64,000 nt of DNA from Halosimplex carlsbadense 2-9-1 (GCF_000337455.1 NZ_AOIU01000009.1:75111-139110), one strand, 5' to 3'. Positions 49,919 to 59,228 are shown, numbered from the stretch's first letter. Notes: generated by a model not told the origin, from the letters alone. A program made the numbers and translations.

Positions 49919-51697
49919 ATGAGCCAAGCAACAGACACGACCGTTCGCGAGGACGGCGTCATCGAGAGCGTGTCGGGGCCGGTCGTCACGGCCAAGAACC
50001 TCGACGCGAAGATGAACGACGTCGTCTACGTCGGCGAAGAGGGACTGATGGGCGAGGTCATCGAGATCGAAGGGAAGATTACGACGATCCAGGTCTACGA
50101 GGAGACCTCCGCGGTCTCGCCCGGCGAACCCGTCGAGGGGACGGGCGCGCCGCTGTCGGTCGACCTCGGCCCGGGCATGCTGGACTCCATCTACGACGGC
50201 GTCCAGCGCCCGCTCGACGTCCTCGAAGACAAGATGGGGTCGGCGTTCCTCGACCGTGGCGTCGACGCCCCCGGTATCGACCTGGAGAAGACCTGGGAGT
50301 TCACCCCCGAAGTCGAGGAGGGCGACGTGGTCGGCCGCGGCGACATCGTCGGGATCGTCCCCGAGACGCCCAGTATCGACCACAAGGTGATGGTGCCGCC
50401 GGGCGCGCTTGAAGACGACGAGAAGGCCGAAGTCGTCTCGATCGAGTCGGGCAACTTCACCGTCGAGGACACCGTCGCCGAGCTCGACGACGGGACCGAG
50501 ATCCAGATGCGCCAGGAGTGGCCGGTCCGCGAGGCCCGACCAACCGAGGACAAGCAGACGCCGACGGAGCCGCTCACGTCGGGTCAGCGCATCCTCGACG
50601 GCCTGTTCCCGCTCGCGAAGGGCGGGACAGCGGCCATCCCGGGGCCCTTCGGCTCCGGGAAGACCGTCACCCAGCAGAGCCTGGCGAAGTTCGCCGACGC
50701 GGACATCGTCGTCTACATCGGCTGTGGCGAGCGAGGCAACGAGATGACCGAGGTCATCGACGACTTCCCGGAGCTTCCGGACCCCCAGACCGGGAACGCG
50801 CTGATGGCCCGGACGTGCCTCATCGCCAACACGTCGAACATGCCCGTCGCAGCGCGCGAATCCTGCGTGTACACCGGGATCACCATCGCGGAGCACTACC
50901 GCGACATGGGCTACGACGTGGCGCTGATGGCCGACTCCACCTCGCGGTGGGCCGAGGCCATGCGCGAGATCTCCTCGCGGCTCGAGGAGATGCCCGGCGA
51001 GGAGGGCTACCCCGCGTACCTGGCCGCCCGCCTGTCGCAGTTCTACGAGCGGGCCGGCTACTTCGACAACATCAACGGCACCGAGGGCTCGATTTCGGCG
51101 ATCGGCGCCGTCTCGCCGCCCGGCGGTGACTTCTCCGAGCCGGTCACCCAGAACACGCTGCGCATCGTCAAGACGTTCTGGGCGCTGGACTCCGACCTCG
51201 CCGAGAAGCGACACTTCCCGGCGATCGACTGGAACGACTCGTACTCGCTGTATCGGGACCAGCTGGACCCGTGGTTCGAGGACAACGTCGCCGACGACTG
51301 GCCGGAGCAGCGCCAGTGGGGCATCGACGTGCCCGACGAGGACGGCGAACTGCAGGAGGTCGTCCAGCTCGTCGGCAAGGACGCCCTGCCCGAAGACCAG
51401 CAGCTGACCCTGGAGATCGCTCGCTTCATCAAGGAGGCGTGGCTCCAGCAGAACGCGCTGCACGACGTCGACCGCTACTGTCCGCCCCACAAGACCTACC
51501 GGATCCTCGGCGCGATCCGGACGTTCAACGACGAGGCGGAGGACGCGCTCGAGGCGGGCGTCCCGATCGAGGAGATCACGGGCATCGACGCCGCCCCGCG
51601 GCTCAACCGCATCGGCACGACGCCCGACGACGAGGTCGACGAGTTCGTCGACCAGCTCGAAGACGACATCACCGAACAACTGCGCTCCCTGTACTAA
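49919..51697 (+). CDS. atpA: A-type ATP synthase catalytic subunit A
   Basis: A 592-residue catalytic subunit. Walker A GPFGSGKT is at 242-249. The catalytic Glu is in GCGERGNEM, the Walker B region is [17 protein letters not shown], and the A-type specific non-homologous insert lies at about 110-200. Three copies alternate with subunit B to make ATP. Its start is one base after the atpF stop. No intein interrupts the Walker A loop, a site where other archaeal atpA genes have one. Confidence 0.98.
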   Translation: MSQATDTTVREDGVIESVSGPVVTAKNLDAKMNDVVYVGEEGLMGEVIEIEGKITTIQVYEETSAVSPGEPVEGTGAPLSVDLGPGMLDSIYDGVQRPLDVLEDKMGSAFLDRGVDAPGIDLEKTWEFTPEVEEGDVVGRGDIVGIVPETPSIDHKVMVPPGALEDDEKAEVVSIESGNFTVEDTVAELDDGTEIQMRQEWPVREARPTEDKQTPTEPLTSGQRILDGLFPLAKGGTAAIPGPFGSGKTVTQQSLAKFADADIVVYIGCGERGNEMTEVIDDFPELPDPQTGNALMARTCLIANTSNMPVAARESCVYTGITIAEHYRDMGYDVALMADSTSRWAEAMREISSRLEEMPGEEGYPAYLAARLSQFYERAGYFDNINGTEGSISAIGAVSPPGGDFSEPVTQNTLRIVKTFWALDSDLAEKRHFPAIDWNDSYSLYRDQLDPWFEDNVADDWPEQRQWGIDVPDEDGELQEVVQLVGKDALPEDQQLTLEIARFIKEAWLQQNALHDVDRYCPPHKTYRILGAIRTFNDEAEDALEAGVPIEEITGIDAAPRLNRIGTTPDDEVDEFVDQLEDDITEQLRSLY

Positions 51698-51699
51698 CG

Positions 51700-53115
51700 A
51701 TGAAAGAATACCAGACAATCACGGAAATCAGCGGTCCGCTGGTCCACGTCGAGACCGACGAGCCGATCGGCTACGACGAGATCGTCGAGATCGAGACCGG
51801 CGACGGCGAGACGCGCCGCGGCCAGGTGCTCGACTCCTCGTCGGACCACGTCGCCATCCAGGTGTTCGAGGGCACCGAGGGCATCGACACGAACTCCTCG
51901 GTCCGGTTCCTCGGCGAGACGATGAAGATGCCCGTCACCGAGGACCTGCTCGGCCGCGTCCTCGACGGGTCGGGCAACCCCATCGACGGCGGCCCCGACA
52001 TCGTCCCCGACGAGCGACGGGACATCGTCGGCGAAGCGATCAACCCCTACTCCCGCGAGTACCCCGAGGACTTCATCCAGACGGGCGTCTCGGCCATCGA
52101 CGGCATGAACACGCTCGTCCGCGGCCAGAAGCTCCCCATCTTCTCGGGTGCGGGACTGCCCCACAACGACCTGGCGCTGCAGATCGCCCGTCAGGCGTCC
52201 GTTCCGGAGGAAGAGGGCGACGAGGGCGACGATGACGGCTCCGAGTTCGCGGTGATCTTCGGTGCGATGGGTATCACCGCCGAAGAGGCAAACGAGTTCA
52301 TGGACGACTTCGAGCGCACCGGTGCGCTGGAACGCTCGGTCGTCTTCATGAACCTCGCGGACGACCCCGCCGTCGAGCGGACGGTCACGCCGCGGCTCGC
52401 GCTCACGACCGCGGAGTACCTCGCCTTCGACAAGGGGTACCACGTGCTGGTCATCCTCACGGACATGACCAACTACTGTGAGGCGCTGCGCGAGATCGGC
52501 GCGGCGCGCGAGGAGGTCCCGGGCCGTCGTGGCTACCCGGGGTACATGTACACCGACCTCGCCCAGCTCTACGAGCGGGCCGGCCGTATCAAGGGCGAGG
52601 AGGGCTCCATCACGCAGATCCCCATCCTGACGATGCCCAGCGAGGACATCACCCACCCGATCCCGGACCTGACCGGGTACATCACGGAGGGGCAGATCCT
52701 CATCGACGGCGACCTCAACAGCGAGGGCATCCAGCCGCCGATCGACCCGCTGCCGTCGCTGTCGCGGCTGATGGACGACGGTATCGGCGAGGGGCTGACC
52801 CGAGGCGACCACGGCGGCGTCTCGGACCAGCTCTACGCCGCCTACGCCGAGGGTGAGGACCTGCGCGACCTCGTGAACATCGTCGGTCGCGAGGCCCTCT
52901 CGGAGCGTGACAACAAGTACCTCGACTTCGCCGAGCAGTTCGAGGAGGAGTTCGTCCAGCAGGGGTACGACACGAACCGCGACATCGAAGAGACGCTCGA
53001 CATCGGCTGGGACCTGCTCTCGATGCTCCCCAAAGACGAGCTCAACCGCATCGACGAGGAGAACATCGCGGAGTACTACCGCGAGGACGTCGAGGCCGAA
53101 GTCGCCGCCGACTGA
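51700..53115 (+). CDS. atpB: A-type ATP synthase regulatory subunit B
   Basis: A 471-residue non-catalytic subunit of the head. It has the usual degenerate P-loop ([12 protein letters not shown]) in place of Walker [21 protein letters not shown], and the C-terminal [18 protein letters not shown] strong terminator-like hairpin follows 2 bases after the stop. In most haloarchaea atpD lies nearby downstream; here a phototrophy module intervenes. Confidence 0.97.
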   Translation: MKEYQTITEISGPLVHVETDEPIGYDEIVEIETGDGETRRGQVLDSSSDHVAIQVFEGTEGIDTNSSVRFLGETMKMPVTEDLLGRVLDGSGNPIDGGPDIVPDERRDIVGEAINPYSREYPEDFIQTGVSAIDGMNTLVRGQKLPIFSGAGLPHNDLALQIARQASVPEEEGDEGDDDGSEFAVIFGAMGITAEEANEFMDDFERTGALERSVVFMNLADDPAVERTVTPRLALTTAEYLAFDKGYHVLVILTDMTNYCEALREIGAAREEVPGRRGYPGYMYTDLAQLYERAGRIKGEEGSITQIPILTMPSEDITHPIPDLTGYITEGQILIDGDLNSEGIQPPIDPLPSLSRLMDDGIGEGLTRGDHGGVSDQLYAAYAEGEDLRDLVNIVGREALSERDNKYLDFAEQFEEEFVQQGYDTNRDIEETLDIGWDLLSMLPKDELNRIDEENIAEYYREDVEAEVAAD

Positions 53116-53117
53116 GG

Positions 53118-53141
53118 CGTCCGTTGCGGACGAACGTTTTT
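53118..53141 (+). terminator. Terminator-like hairpin after atpB
   Basis: CGTCCG-TTG-CGGACG (53118-53132) is followed by AACG and a run of five T. It suggests that most transcription from the atp genes ends before the phototrophy module, so bat and bop would have their own promoters. Confidence 0.55.
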
Positions 53142-53317
53142 CCGTCGCCACCGGGCACAGTGGCCACGTCGCGTCGCCCTGTGCGGACGCTCCCCCGTCT
53201 GTCGTCTCCGCGCGGGCGCGGCTACCTGCGCGTTCGGGGTGGGAAACACTGTCGGCCGGAGGACCGCGGGCCCGCGCGAGGACAACGCTCTTGACGGACC
53301 CGCAAGTACTTCGGTGC

Positions 53318-55309
53318 ATGACTCGCTCCACTGCGGGGGCGGGGCGACGGGTGCTGTACGTCGATCCCGACGACGAGCGCGCGGCGCCGGTCGCCGACGC
53401 GCTCCGCGATGCGGGCTACGCCTTCGAACGGGCGCGGGACGCGGCGGCGGCGCTGGACGCCATCGAGACCGACCCCCCGGCCGCAGTCGTCAGCGAGCGG
53501 CGGCTTCCCGATAGCTCAGGGCTGGACCTGCTGGCCGACGTGCGCGAGCGGACCGACGGCCTGCCCTTCATCGTCTTCACAGCGGTCGGGGACGAACACC
53601 TGGCGAGCGACGCCATCGCCGCCGGAGTGACCGACTACGTTCCGCGGGACCCGGCGGAGAAGCAGCTGGGCGCGCTGGTCGACGGGCTCGACGCGGCGGT
53701 CGCGGCGGGCGACCGTCGGTTCGCCGAGGTGACCGAACAGCTGAAAGACCGGGCGATGGACGAGGCGCCGGTGGGGATCACCATCGCGGACGGGAAACGG
53801 CGGGACACGCCGCTGATCTACGTCAACGACGCCTTCGAACAGCTGGCGGGCTACGACGAGGCGAACGTGCTCGGCCGCAACTGCAACTTCATGCAGGGCG
53901 ACGAGTCCGAGGAGGCGAAGATCGCCGAGATGGCGGCGGCGATCGACGAGGGCGACCCCGTCTCGGTCGAACTGGTCAACTACACCGACGACGGCGAGCA
54001 GTTCTGGAACCGCGTCCACATCGCGCCGATCCACGGCGAGGACGGGACCGTCACCCACTACGTCGGCTTCCAGGAGGACGTGACCGACCGCGTCGAGGCC
54101 GAGCGCGAAGCCCAGCGCCAGGCCGAGAAGGCCAGAACCGAACGCCAGAAAGTCGAGGCGCTGCTCGACCGGCTGGACGGCCTGTTGACGGACGTGACCA
54201 GCGCGCTTCTGAGCGCGGAGGCCCGCTCTGCGGTCGAGCGGGCGGTCGCCGACCGGCTGGTCGAGACCGACGAGTACGCGCTGGCGTGGGTCGGCGAGGC
54301 CGAGCCCGCGACCGACACGATCGCCCCGGGTACCTGGGCCGGCGTCGCCGACCCGCCCGCGCTCGAACTCCCGGTCGACGGCGAGGACCCGGCGGCGAGG
54401 GCGGCCCGGACCGGCGAGGCGCAGTTCGTCGACGCCGACGCGGTCCCGTCGGTGTACGACGGGCTGGTCGACGGCGGCGCGGGCGGGCTGGCCGCCCTGC
54501 CGTTACAGTACGGCGACGTGGGGTACGGAGTCCTCGTCGTCGGCCTCCGACCGGACGCCCGATTCCCCGAGCCCGAACAGCGCGTGCTCGCGGCGGTCGC
54601 GCAGTCGACCGCCATGGCGTTGCACGCGCTGACCTCCCAGCGGTTGCTCGGATCGGACGACGTGACGGAGCTGGCGTTCTCGCTGGCCGGTGACGCCCCC
54701 TTCTTCGTCGGACTCTCGGCCGAACTCGACGCCGAGTTCGTCCACACCGGCACCGTCACGCGCGAGGCCGGACCGACGACGTTCTTCTTCGAGACGGACG
54801 CCGACCCCGACTCGGTCGTCGAGGCCGCCGCCGCCCGCGAGGACGTGATCGGGTGTACCCCGGTCACGTCCGGCGACGGTCGGTCGGTCGTCGAGTTTAC
54901 CGTCTCGGAGTCGCCGCTGGTCCGGCTGCTGCTCGAGCGGGGCGGGCGCATCGCCGCGATGTCGGCCGCGGGCGGCACCGGCGACCTGACCGTCGAGATC
55001 CCGCCCGAAGCCCAGCCGCGGACGGTCGTCGAGGCCGTCGAGGACCGGATCGACGGCGCGGACCTGTCGGCCTATCGCGAGCACGAGCGTCCGGCCGAGA
55101 GCCGCCAGGACGTGCGCGCCCGCATCGACGACCGGCTCACCGACCGCCAGTCGACCGCGCTCCAGACCGCCATCGTCGGTGGCTTCTTCGAGTGGCCTCG
55201 CGAGACCAACGGCGAGGACCTGGCCGCCGCCATGGACATCGGCCGCTCCACGTTCCACCAGCACCTCCGGGCCGCCCAGCGGAAGGTCTTCGAAGAGCTG
55301 TACAGCTGA
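53318..55309 (+). CDS. bat: Bat-like bacterio-opsin activator with receiver, LOV, GAF and HTH domains
   Basis: A 663-residue regulator. A receiver-like domain (about 10-125) has Glu60 where the phosphoacceptor Asp should be (VVSERRLP). A PAS domain of LOV type (about 145-255) has GRNCNFMQG with the flavin-adduct Cys189, NYTDDGEQFWN (221-231) and the flavin-contacting Gln252. A coiled coil leads to a GAF-like domain (about 280-440), then the Bat-associated domain and a C-terminal HTH_10 (about 610-660, LQTAIVGGFFEWPRE and IGRSTFHQHLRAAQRK). Bat activates bop, brp and carotenoid genes in Halobacterium. Here it lies directly upstream of those genes and could add blue-light sensing to their control. 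Confidence 0.9.
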   Translation: MTRSTAGAGRRVLYVDPDDERAAPVADALRDAGYAFERARDAAAALDAIETDPPAAVVSERRLPDSSGLDLLADVRERTDGLPFIVFTAVGDEHLASDAIAAGVTDYVPRDPAEKQLGALVDGLDAAVAAGDRRFAEVTEQLKDRAMDEAPVGITIADGKRRDTPLIYVNDAFEQLAGYDEANVLGRNCNFMQGDESEEAKIAEMAAAIDEGDPVSVELVNYTDDGEQFWNRVHIAPIHGEDGTVTHYVGFQEDVTDRVEAEREAQRQAEKARTERQKVEALLDRLDGLLTDVTSALLSAEARSAVERAVADRLVETDEYALAWVGEAEPATDTIAPGTWAGVADPPALELPVDGEDPAARAARTGEAQFVDADAVPSVYDGLVDGGAGGLAALPLQYGDVGYGVLVVGLRPDARFPEPEQRVLAAVAQSTAMALHALTSQRLLGSDDVTELAFSLAGDAPFFVGLSAELDAEFVHTGTVTREAGPTTFFFETDADPDSVVEAAAAREDVIGCTPVTSGDGRSVVEFTVSESPLVRLLLERGGRIAAMSAAGGTGDLTVEIPPEAQPRTVVEAVEDRIDGADLSAYREHERPAESRQDVRARIDDRLTDRQSTALQTAIVGGFFEWPRETNGEDLAAAMDIGRSTFHQHLRAAQRKVFEELYS

Positions 55310-55454
55310 CCGCACCGCCGTCCCTCGATTATATCCCCTCGCGTTCCGTACGTGTGTCCCGACCGAGACGAGTCGTTGGCATCTTTCCGGGGTAAAGACG
55401 TTCTCGACGCCGCCACCAGTATCTGACAAAACAATGTCGATATCTGAGCTTACT

Positions 55455-55466
55455 CCAACTAGTTGG
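55455..55466. promoter_or_regulatory. Palindromic Bat-type upstream activating sequence of bop
   Basis: CCAACTAGTTGG is a perfect 12-bp palindrome whose left edge is 56 bases before ATG 55511. It matches the core of the Bat UAS consensus I recall from Halobacterium (ACCcnactagTTnG): CC-N-ACTAGTT-N-G. Distance from the gene start also fits that system. Downstream (55471-55490) is AT-rich with no clear consensus TATA box, as in the Halobacterium bop promoter. Confidence 0.75.
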
Positions 55467-55510
55467 GCACCTTTCTTTTGAGGCAAAAATCCCCAGTACC
55501 AATCGTAGTC

Positions 55511-56293
55511 ATGCCATCACCAGGGAGCGAGCAAATTTGGCTGTGGATCGGGACGCTAGGAATGTTCCTGGGTATGCTGTACTTCATCGCCCGCGGCTGG
55601 GGTGAGGAAGACCAGAAGCGCCAGGAATTCTACATCGTGACGATACTGATAACGGCGATCGCCGGGGTGAACTACCTCGCGATGGCGACGGGGTTCGGCC
55701 TCACGACGGTCAACGTCGCCGGCGAGGAGCTCAGCATCTACTGGGCCCGGTACACGGACTGGTTGTTCACGACGCCGCTGTTGCTGATCGACCTCGGACT
55801 GCTGGCGCGGGCCAACCGCAACCAGCTGACGACGCTGGTCAGCCTCGACGCGCTGATGATCGGCACCGGCGCGATCGCGACGCTGGCCGGCGGGAACTTC
55901 GCGGTCGCCGGCCTCGACGACGGCGCCCGCCGGCTGATCTGGTGGGGAATCAGCACCGGCTTCCTGCTCGCGTTGCTGTACTTCCTGTTCGGGACGCTCA
56001 CCGAGCAGGCACAGGAGCTAGGTAGTGACGTGGGCGCGAAGTTCGCGCAGTTGCGCAACCTGATCGTCGCGGTCTGGCTGGTCTACCCCGTATGGTGGCT
56101 GGCCGGTACCGAGGGACTTGCGCTGCTCCCCGAGGTCAGCGGGAGCGTCCTGTTCGTCGAGACGGCGGGGTTCATGGTGCTGGACCTGGTCGCGAAGGTC
56201 GGCTTCGGCATCCTGCTGCTATCGAGCCGGCAGGTCCTCGACGACGTCTCGGCGGCGACCGGCGCCGGCGCGACCGCGACCGCCGACGACTGA
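55511..56293 (+). CDS. bop: Bacteriorhodopsin (light-driven proton pump)
   Basis: A 260-residue seven-helix rhodopsin. Retinal binds Lys229 in [10 protein letters not shown]. The helix C motif [15 protein letters not shown] gives Arg80, Asp83, Thr87 and Asp94, equivalent to bacteriorhodopsin Arg82, Asp85, Thr89 and Asp96, the full outward proton-pump set. Asp225 equals Asp212. The release-group Glu pair is Glu201 (GTEG) and Glu217 (FVETAG). Leu91, at the colour-tuning site equivalent to 93, predicts green absorption. The sequence is closest in feel to Haloarcula-type bacteriorhodopsins. It follows bat by 201 bases with a Bat-type UAS between. Confidence 0.97.
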   Translation: MPSPGSEQIWLWIGTLGMFLGMLYFIARGWGEEDQKRQEFYIVTILITAIAGVNYLAMATGFGLTTVNVAGEELSIYWARYTDWLFTTPLLLIDLGLLARANRNQLTTLVSLDALMIGTGAIATLAGGNFAVAGLDDGARRLIWWGISTGFLLALLYFLFGTLTEQAQELGSDVGAKFAQLRNLIVAVWLVYPVWWLAGTEGLALLPEVSGSVLFVETAGFMVLDLVAKVGFGILLLSSRQVLDDVSAATGAGATATADD

Positions 56294-56404
56294 CCGAGCA
56301 CTCTCGTCGCGCCGACCCGCAGCCGACGTGACGTAGTCCGACGCCGACTTGGTGGTAGCCGAGCCGGTCCGCTCTCGCGGGCCACCGTCGCCGAACAGTA
56401 TCAC

Positions 56405-56419
56405 GGCCGAGAATCGGCC
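56405..56419. promoter_or_regulatory. Inverted repeat before crtY
   Basis: GGCCGA-GAA-TCGGCC is a perfect 6-bp inverted repeat 39-53 bases before ATG 56458, about the same offset as the bop UAS but of different sequence. It may be an activator site or a short terminator-like hairpin after bop. Confidence 0.35.
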
Positions 56420-56457
56420 CGAACCGACTACGGTCGCGGTTTCCGGAGATCAACTCG

Positions 56458-57180
56458 ATGAGCTCGTTGACATACGTCCAGTTCCACGCGCTGTACGTCC
56501 TGCCGGTACTGGCGGCGCTGACGGCGACGGTCCACCACCGTCGCGACAGCGTCGACTGGCGGGTCGGCGCGGCGGGGCTGGCGGTCGTCACCACCCTCGC
56601 GGTGGTGTACACGACGCCGTGGGACCGCCTGCTCATCTCGATGGGCGTGTGGTCCTACGGCGCAGGCACGGTCGCGGGCCGCCTGTGGGGCGTCCCCTAC
56701 GAGGAGATCGCCTTCTTCGTCCTCCAGCCCGCGCTGACGACGCTGTGGACGCTCCACGTCACCGGCCCGGTCCTCGAAGGCGTCTCTCACACGTGGCGGG
56801 ACCGCCTCCTCGGCGCCGCGGCGGGGCTGGCCGTCGGCGTCGTCGGCCTCCTCGCGCTGACCGCGCCGGCGACGACGTACCTCGGCGCGATCCTCGCGTG
56901 GGCGGGGCCGGTACTGGCGCTGCAGTGGGCGGTCGGCTGGCGGTGCCTCTGGGGCGCCCGCGCCCGCGTCGCCGCCGCGGTGATGGTCCCGTCGGCGTAC
57001 CTCTGGGCGGTCGACCGCCTGGCCATCCAAGCGGGCGTCTGGACCATCTCCGACACCTACACAACGGGACTGGCCGTCGCCGGCCTCCCGGTCGAGGAGA
57101 TGCTCTTTTTCGTCGTGACGAACTGCTTCGTCGTCCAGGGCGTCGTCCTGTTCCGCTGGGTGATCCACCGATGGCGCTAG
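56458..57180 (+). CDS. crtY: Lycopene cyclase (fused CrtYc/CrtYd type)
   Basis: A 240-residue membrane protein made of two homologous lycopene cyclase modules. The repeats show as TTPWDRLLISMGVWSYG...GVPYEEIAFFVLQ in the first half and YLWAVDRLAIQAGVWTISD...GLPVEEMLFFVVTN in the second. The P-x-E-E motifs are the proposed active-site acids. It converts lycopene to beta-carotene, the precursor of retinal. Its stop overlaps the Brp/Blh start by 10 bases, so the two steps from lycopene to retinal are made as a coupled pair. Confidence 0.93.
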   Translation: MSSLTYVQFHALYVLPVLAALTATVHHRRDSVDWRVGAAGLAVVTTLAVVYTTPWDRLLISMGVWSYGAGTVAGRLWGVPYEEIAFFVLQPALTTLWTLHVTGPVLEGVSHTWRDRLLGAAAGLAVGVVGLLALTAPATTYLGAILAWAGPVLALQWAVGWRCLWGARARVAAAVMVPSAYLWAVDRLAIQAGVWTISDTYTTGLAVAGLPVEEMLFFVVTNCFVVQGVVLFRWVIHRWR

Positions 57181-58205
57181 CCCGCGACCGGGCCGCCTGG
57201 GTCCCGCCGGCCGCCCGCGCGCCCCTGCGCGCGCTCGTGGTCTGGGCCCCCTGGGTTCCCGTCGCCGTCGCGACGCTCGCGTTCGCCGCCGGACTGTCGA
57301 TCCCGCCGACGTGGCGGTACGTCCCGCTGGTCGTCAGCGTCGTCGTCTTCGGGATGCCACACGGCGCCGTCGACTGGGCGGCGCTTCCGCGGGCGGCGAC
57401 CGGGCGGCTGACCCCTCGGTGGCTCGCTGTCGTGGGTGTCGTCTACCTCGTCGCCGGCGGCGCCTACGCTCTCGCGTGGTTCCGCGCGCCCCTCGCCGCG
57501 GCGGCCGCCTTCCTCGCGCTGACGTGGTTCCACTGGGGGCAGGGCGAGATCCATCCGCTCCGCGAAGTCCTGAACGCCGACCATCTCGACGCGCGGTGGC
57601 GGCGCGGGCTGACCCTCGCCGTCCGCGGCGCGCTCCCGATGGGCGTCCCGCTACTGGCGTTCCCCGAGCGCTACCGTGCGGTCCTCGAATCGTTCGTCGC
57701 CCCGTTCGGCGGCTCGGTGCCGGCGTGGCCGTTCGCCGCCGACGCGCGAGCCGCGCTCGGCGCGGCGCTGGCGGCGCTGACGCTCGCGACGCTCGCGGCC
57801 GGCTATCGGGCGGCCGACCACCGGCGAGGGTGGGCGATCGACGCCGGGGAGACGGGCCTGCTGTGGACCTATTTCCTCGTCGTCCCGCCCGTCTTCGCCG
57901 TCGGCCTGTACTTCTGTTGCTGGCACGCGCCCCGCCACGTCGCGCGCACTCTCGCGCTGGACGACCGGGCCGTCGACGCGCTCGAAACCGGCAGGCTCGC
58001 CCCCGCGCTCGGCCGGTTCGCTCGCGAGGCCGCCCTGCCCACGCTCGTCGCTCTGGTCGGCTGCGGGGCGCTGTGGTGGGCGGCGCCGTCGCCCGAACCG
58101 ACGCTGGCCGGCGCGACCGGCGTCTATCTGGTCGCCATCGCCGTGTTGACGCTGCCCCACGTGGTCGTCGTGACGTGGCTCGACCGGATCGCGGGCTACT
58201 GGTAG
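57171..58205 (+). CDS. brp: Brp/Blh family beta-carotene 15,15'-dioxygenase
   Basis: A 344-residue membrane enzyme with about eight helices, of the Brp/Blh family that cleaves beta-carotene into two retinals. Candidate iron-binding His are His64 (GMPHGAVDW), His121 (WFHWGQGE), His252 and His256 (CWHAPRHV) and His330 (LPHVVVV), all family-conserved positions. ATG 57171 lies inside the end of crtY. This completes the set needed for rhodopsin: cyclase, cleavage enzyme, opsin and activator. Confidence 0.93.
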   Translation: MALARDRAAWVPPAARAPLRALVVWAPWVPVAVATLAFAAGLSIPPTWRYVPLVVSVVVFGMPHGAVDWAALPRAATGRLTPRWLAVVGVVYLVAGGAYALAWFRAPLAAAAAFLALTWFHWGQGEIHPLREVLNADHLDARWRRGLTLAVRGALPMGVPLLAFPERYRAVLESFVAPFGGSVPAWPFAADARAALGAALAALTLATLAAGYRAADHRRGWAIDAGETGLLWTYFLVVPPVFAVGLYFCCWHAPRHVARTLALDDRAVDALETGRLAPALGRFAREAALPTLVALVGCGALWWAAPSPEPTLAGATGVYLVAIAVLTLPHVVVVTWLDRIAGYW

Positions 58206-58225
58206 CGAGCGCCTCGAAGACGCGA

Positions 58226-58399
58226 ACGGACGGCGGAGCCGTCCGTGAGCGGCCAGGCAGTCGTCCGTTCGGCGCTCACTCCGCTCGCGCCGCTCGACTG
58301 CGGGTCGCTAGCGCTCCCCGCTCGTCTTTCCGGGGTGCTCGCGGTTCCCTGCGGTCACCGCTCGCATTTTCGAGGTCGTTCGCTACGCTCACGACCTCG
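58226..58399. repeat. Hairpins between brp and atpD
   Basis: Strong hairpins include ACGGACGGC/GCCGTCCGT (58226-58246, loop GGA) and CGAGGTCGT/ACGACCTCG (58371-58399). No protein is encoded. The region is similar in character to the hairpin-rich spacers at 25243-26300 and 43902-44116. It separates the phototrophy module from atpD and probably ends the crtY-brp transcript. Confidence 0.55.
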
Positions 58400-58413
58400 C
58401 TTCGACTGAAAAC

Positions 58414-58420
58414 GGTTAAC
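58414..58420 (+). promoter_or_regulatory. TATA box of atpD
   Basis: GGTTAAC, 27-33 bases before ATG 58447. atpD therefore has its own leaderless promoter, independent of both the atp operon and the phototrophy genes. Confidence 0.65.
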
Positions 58421-58446
58421 TGCCTACGCGGACAAACCCGGATCAA

Positions 58447-59142
58447 ATGGCCGAGGACGTCAAACCCACTCGCAAGGAGCTCATGCAGATCGAGGAGCGC
58501 ATCGAGCTCTCCGAGCGCGGGCACGACACGCTGGAGCAGAAGCGCGACGGCCTCATCATGGAGTTCATGGACATCCTCGACGAGGCCCAGGACGTTCGCG
58601 CCGACCTCGACGAGAAGTACGAGGAAGCCCAGAACGCGATCAACATGGCCCGCGCGCTCGACGGCGACGTGGCCGTCCGGGGCGCGGCCGCCGCGCTCAA
58701 GGAACACCCCGAGCTGACCACCCAGTCCAAGAGCGTCATGGGCGTCTACATCCCTCAGATCGACTCCACAAAGGTCTCCAAGAGCCTCGACGAGCGGGGT
58801 TACGGCGTCCTCGGCACCAGCGCCCGCATCGACGAGGCCGCCGAGGCCTACGAGGAACTGCTCGACCAGATCATCCTCGCCGCCGAGGTCGAGACGGCGA
58901 TGAAGAAGATGCTCGACGAGATCGAGACCACCAAGCGCCGCGTCAACGCTCTGGAGTTCAAGCTCCTGCCCGAGTTGCGCGCCAACGAGGAGTACATCGA
59001 GCAGAAGCTCGAAGAGCAGGAGCGCGAGGAGATCTTCCGCATGAAGAAGATCAAGGACAAAAAGGAACGCGAGGAAGACGAGGAACGCGCCGAGGCCGAA
59101 GCGGAAGACGAGGCCGAAGAGCCCGTCCCGGCCGACGACTGA
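58447..59142 (+). CDS. atpD: A-type ATP synthase subunit D (central shaft)
   Basis: A 231-residue subunit D. It has long antiparallel helices at both ends ([24 protein letters not shown] and [31 protein letters not shown]), the hallmark of the rotating shaft, then an acidic tail. It is essential for coupling the K ring to the A/B head together with subunit F. It lies 5.3 kb after atpB, behind the phototrophy genes. I see no second atpD in the window. Confidence 0.96.
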   Translation: MAEDVKPTRKELMQIEERIELSERGHDTLEQKRDGLIMEFMDILDEAQDVRADLDEKYEEAQNAINMARALDGDVAVRGAAAALKEHPELTTQSKSVMGVYIPQIDSTKVSKSLDERGYGVLGTSARIDEAAEAYEELLDQIILAAEVETAMKKMLDEIETTKRRVNALEFKLLPELRANEEYIEQKLEEQEREEIFRMKKIKDKKEREEDEERAEAEAEDEAEEPVPADD

Positions 59143-59198
59143 CGACGCCGCCCGTCCGCTTTGTACCGTTGTCTCTCTGTCTCTCTGTCGCCGACATC

Positions 59199-59205
59199 GT
59201 TTAGT
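59199..59205 (+). promoter_or_regulatory. TATA box for the 59229 gene
   Basis: GTTTAGT, 24-30 bases before the GTG at 59229. It supports the GTG as a leaderless start. Confidence 0.55.
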
Positions 59206-59228
59206 CCGCTCCGCGCGCACGCACGGAC

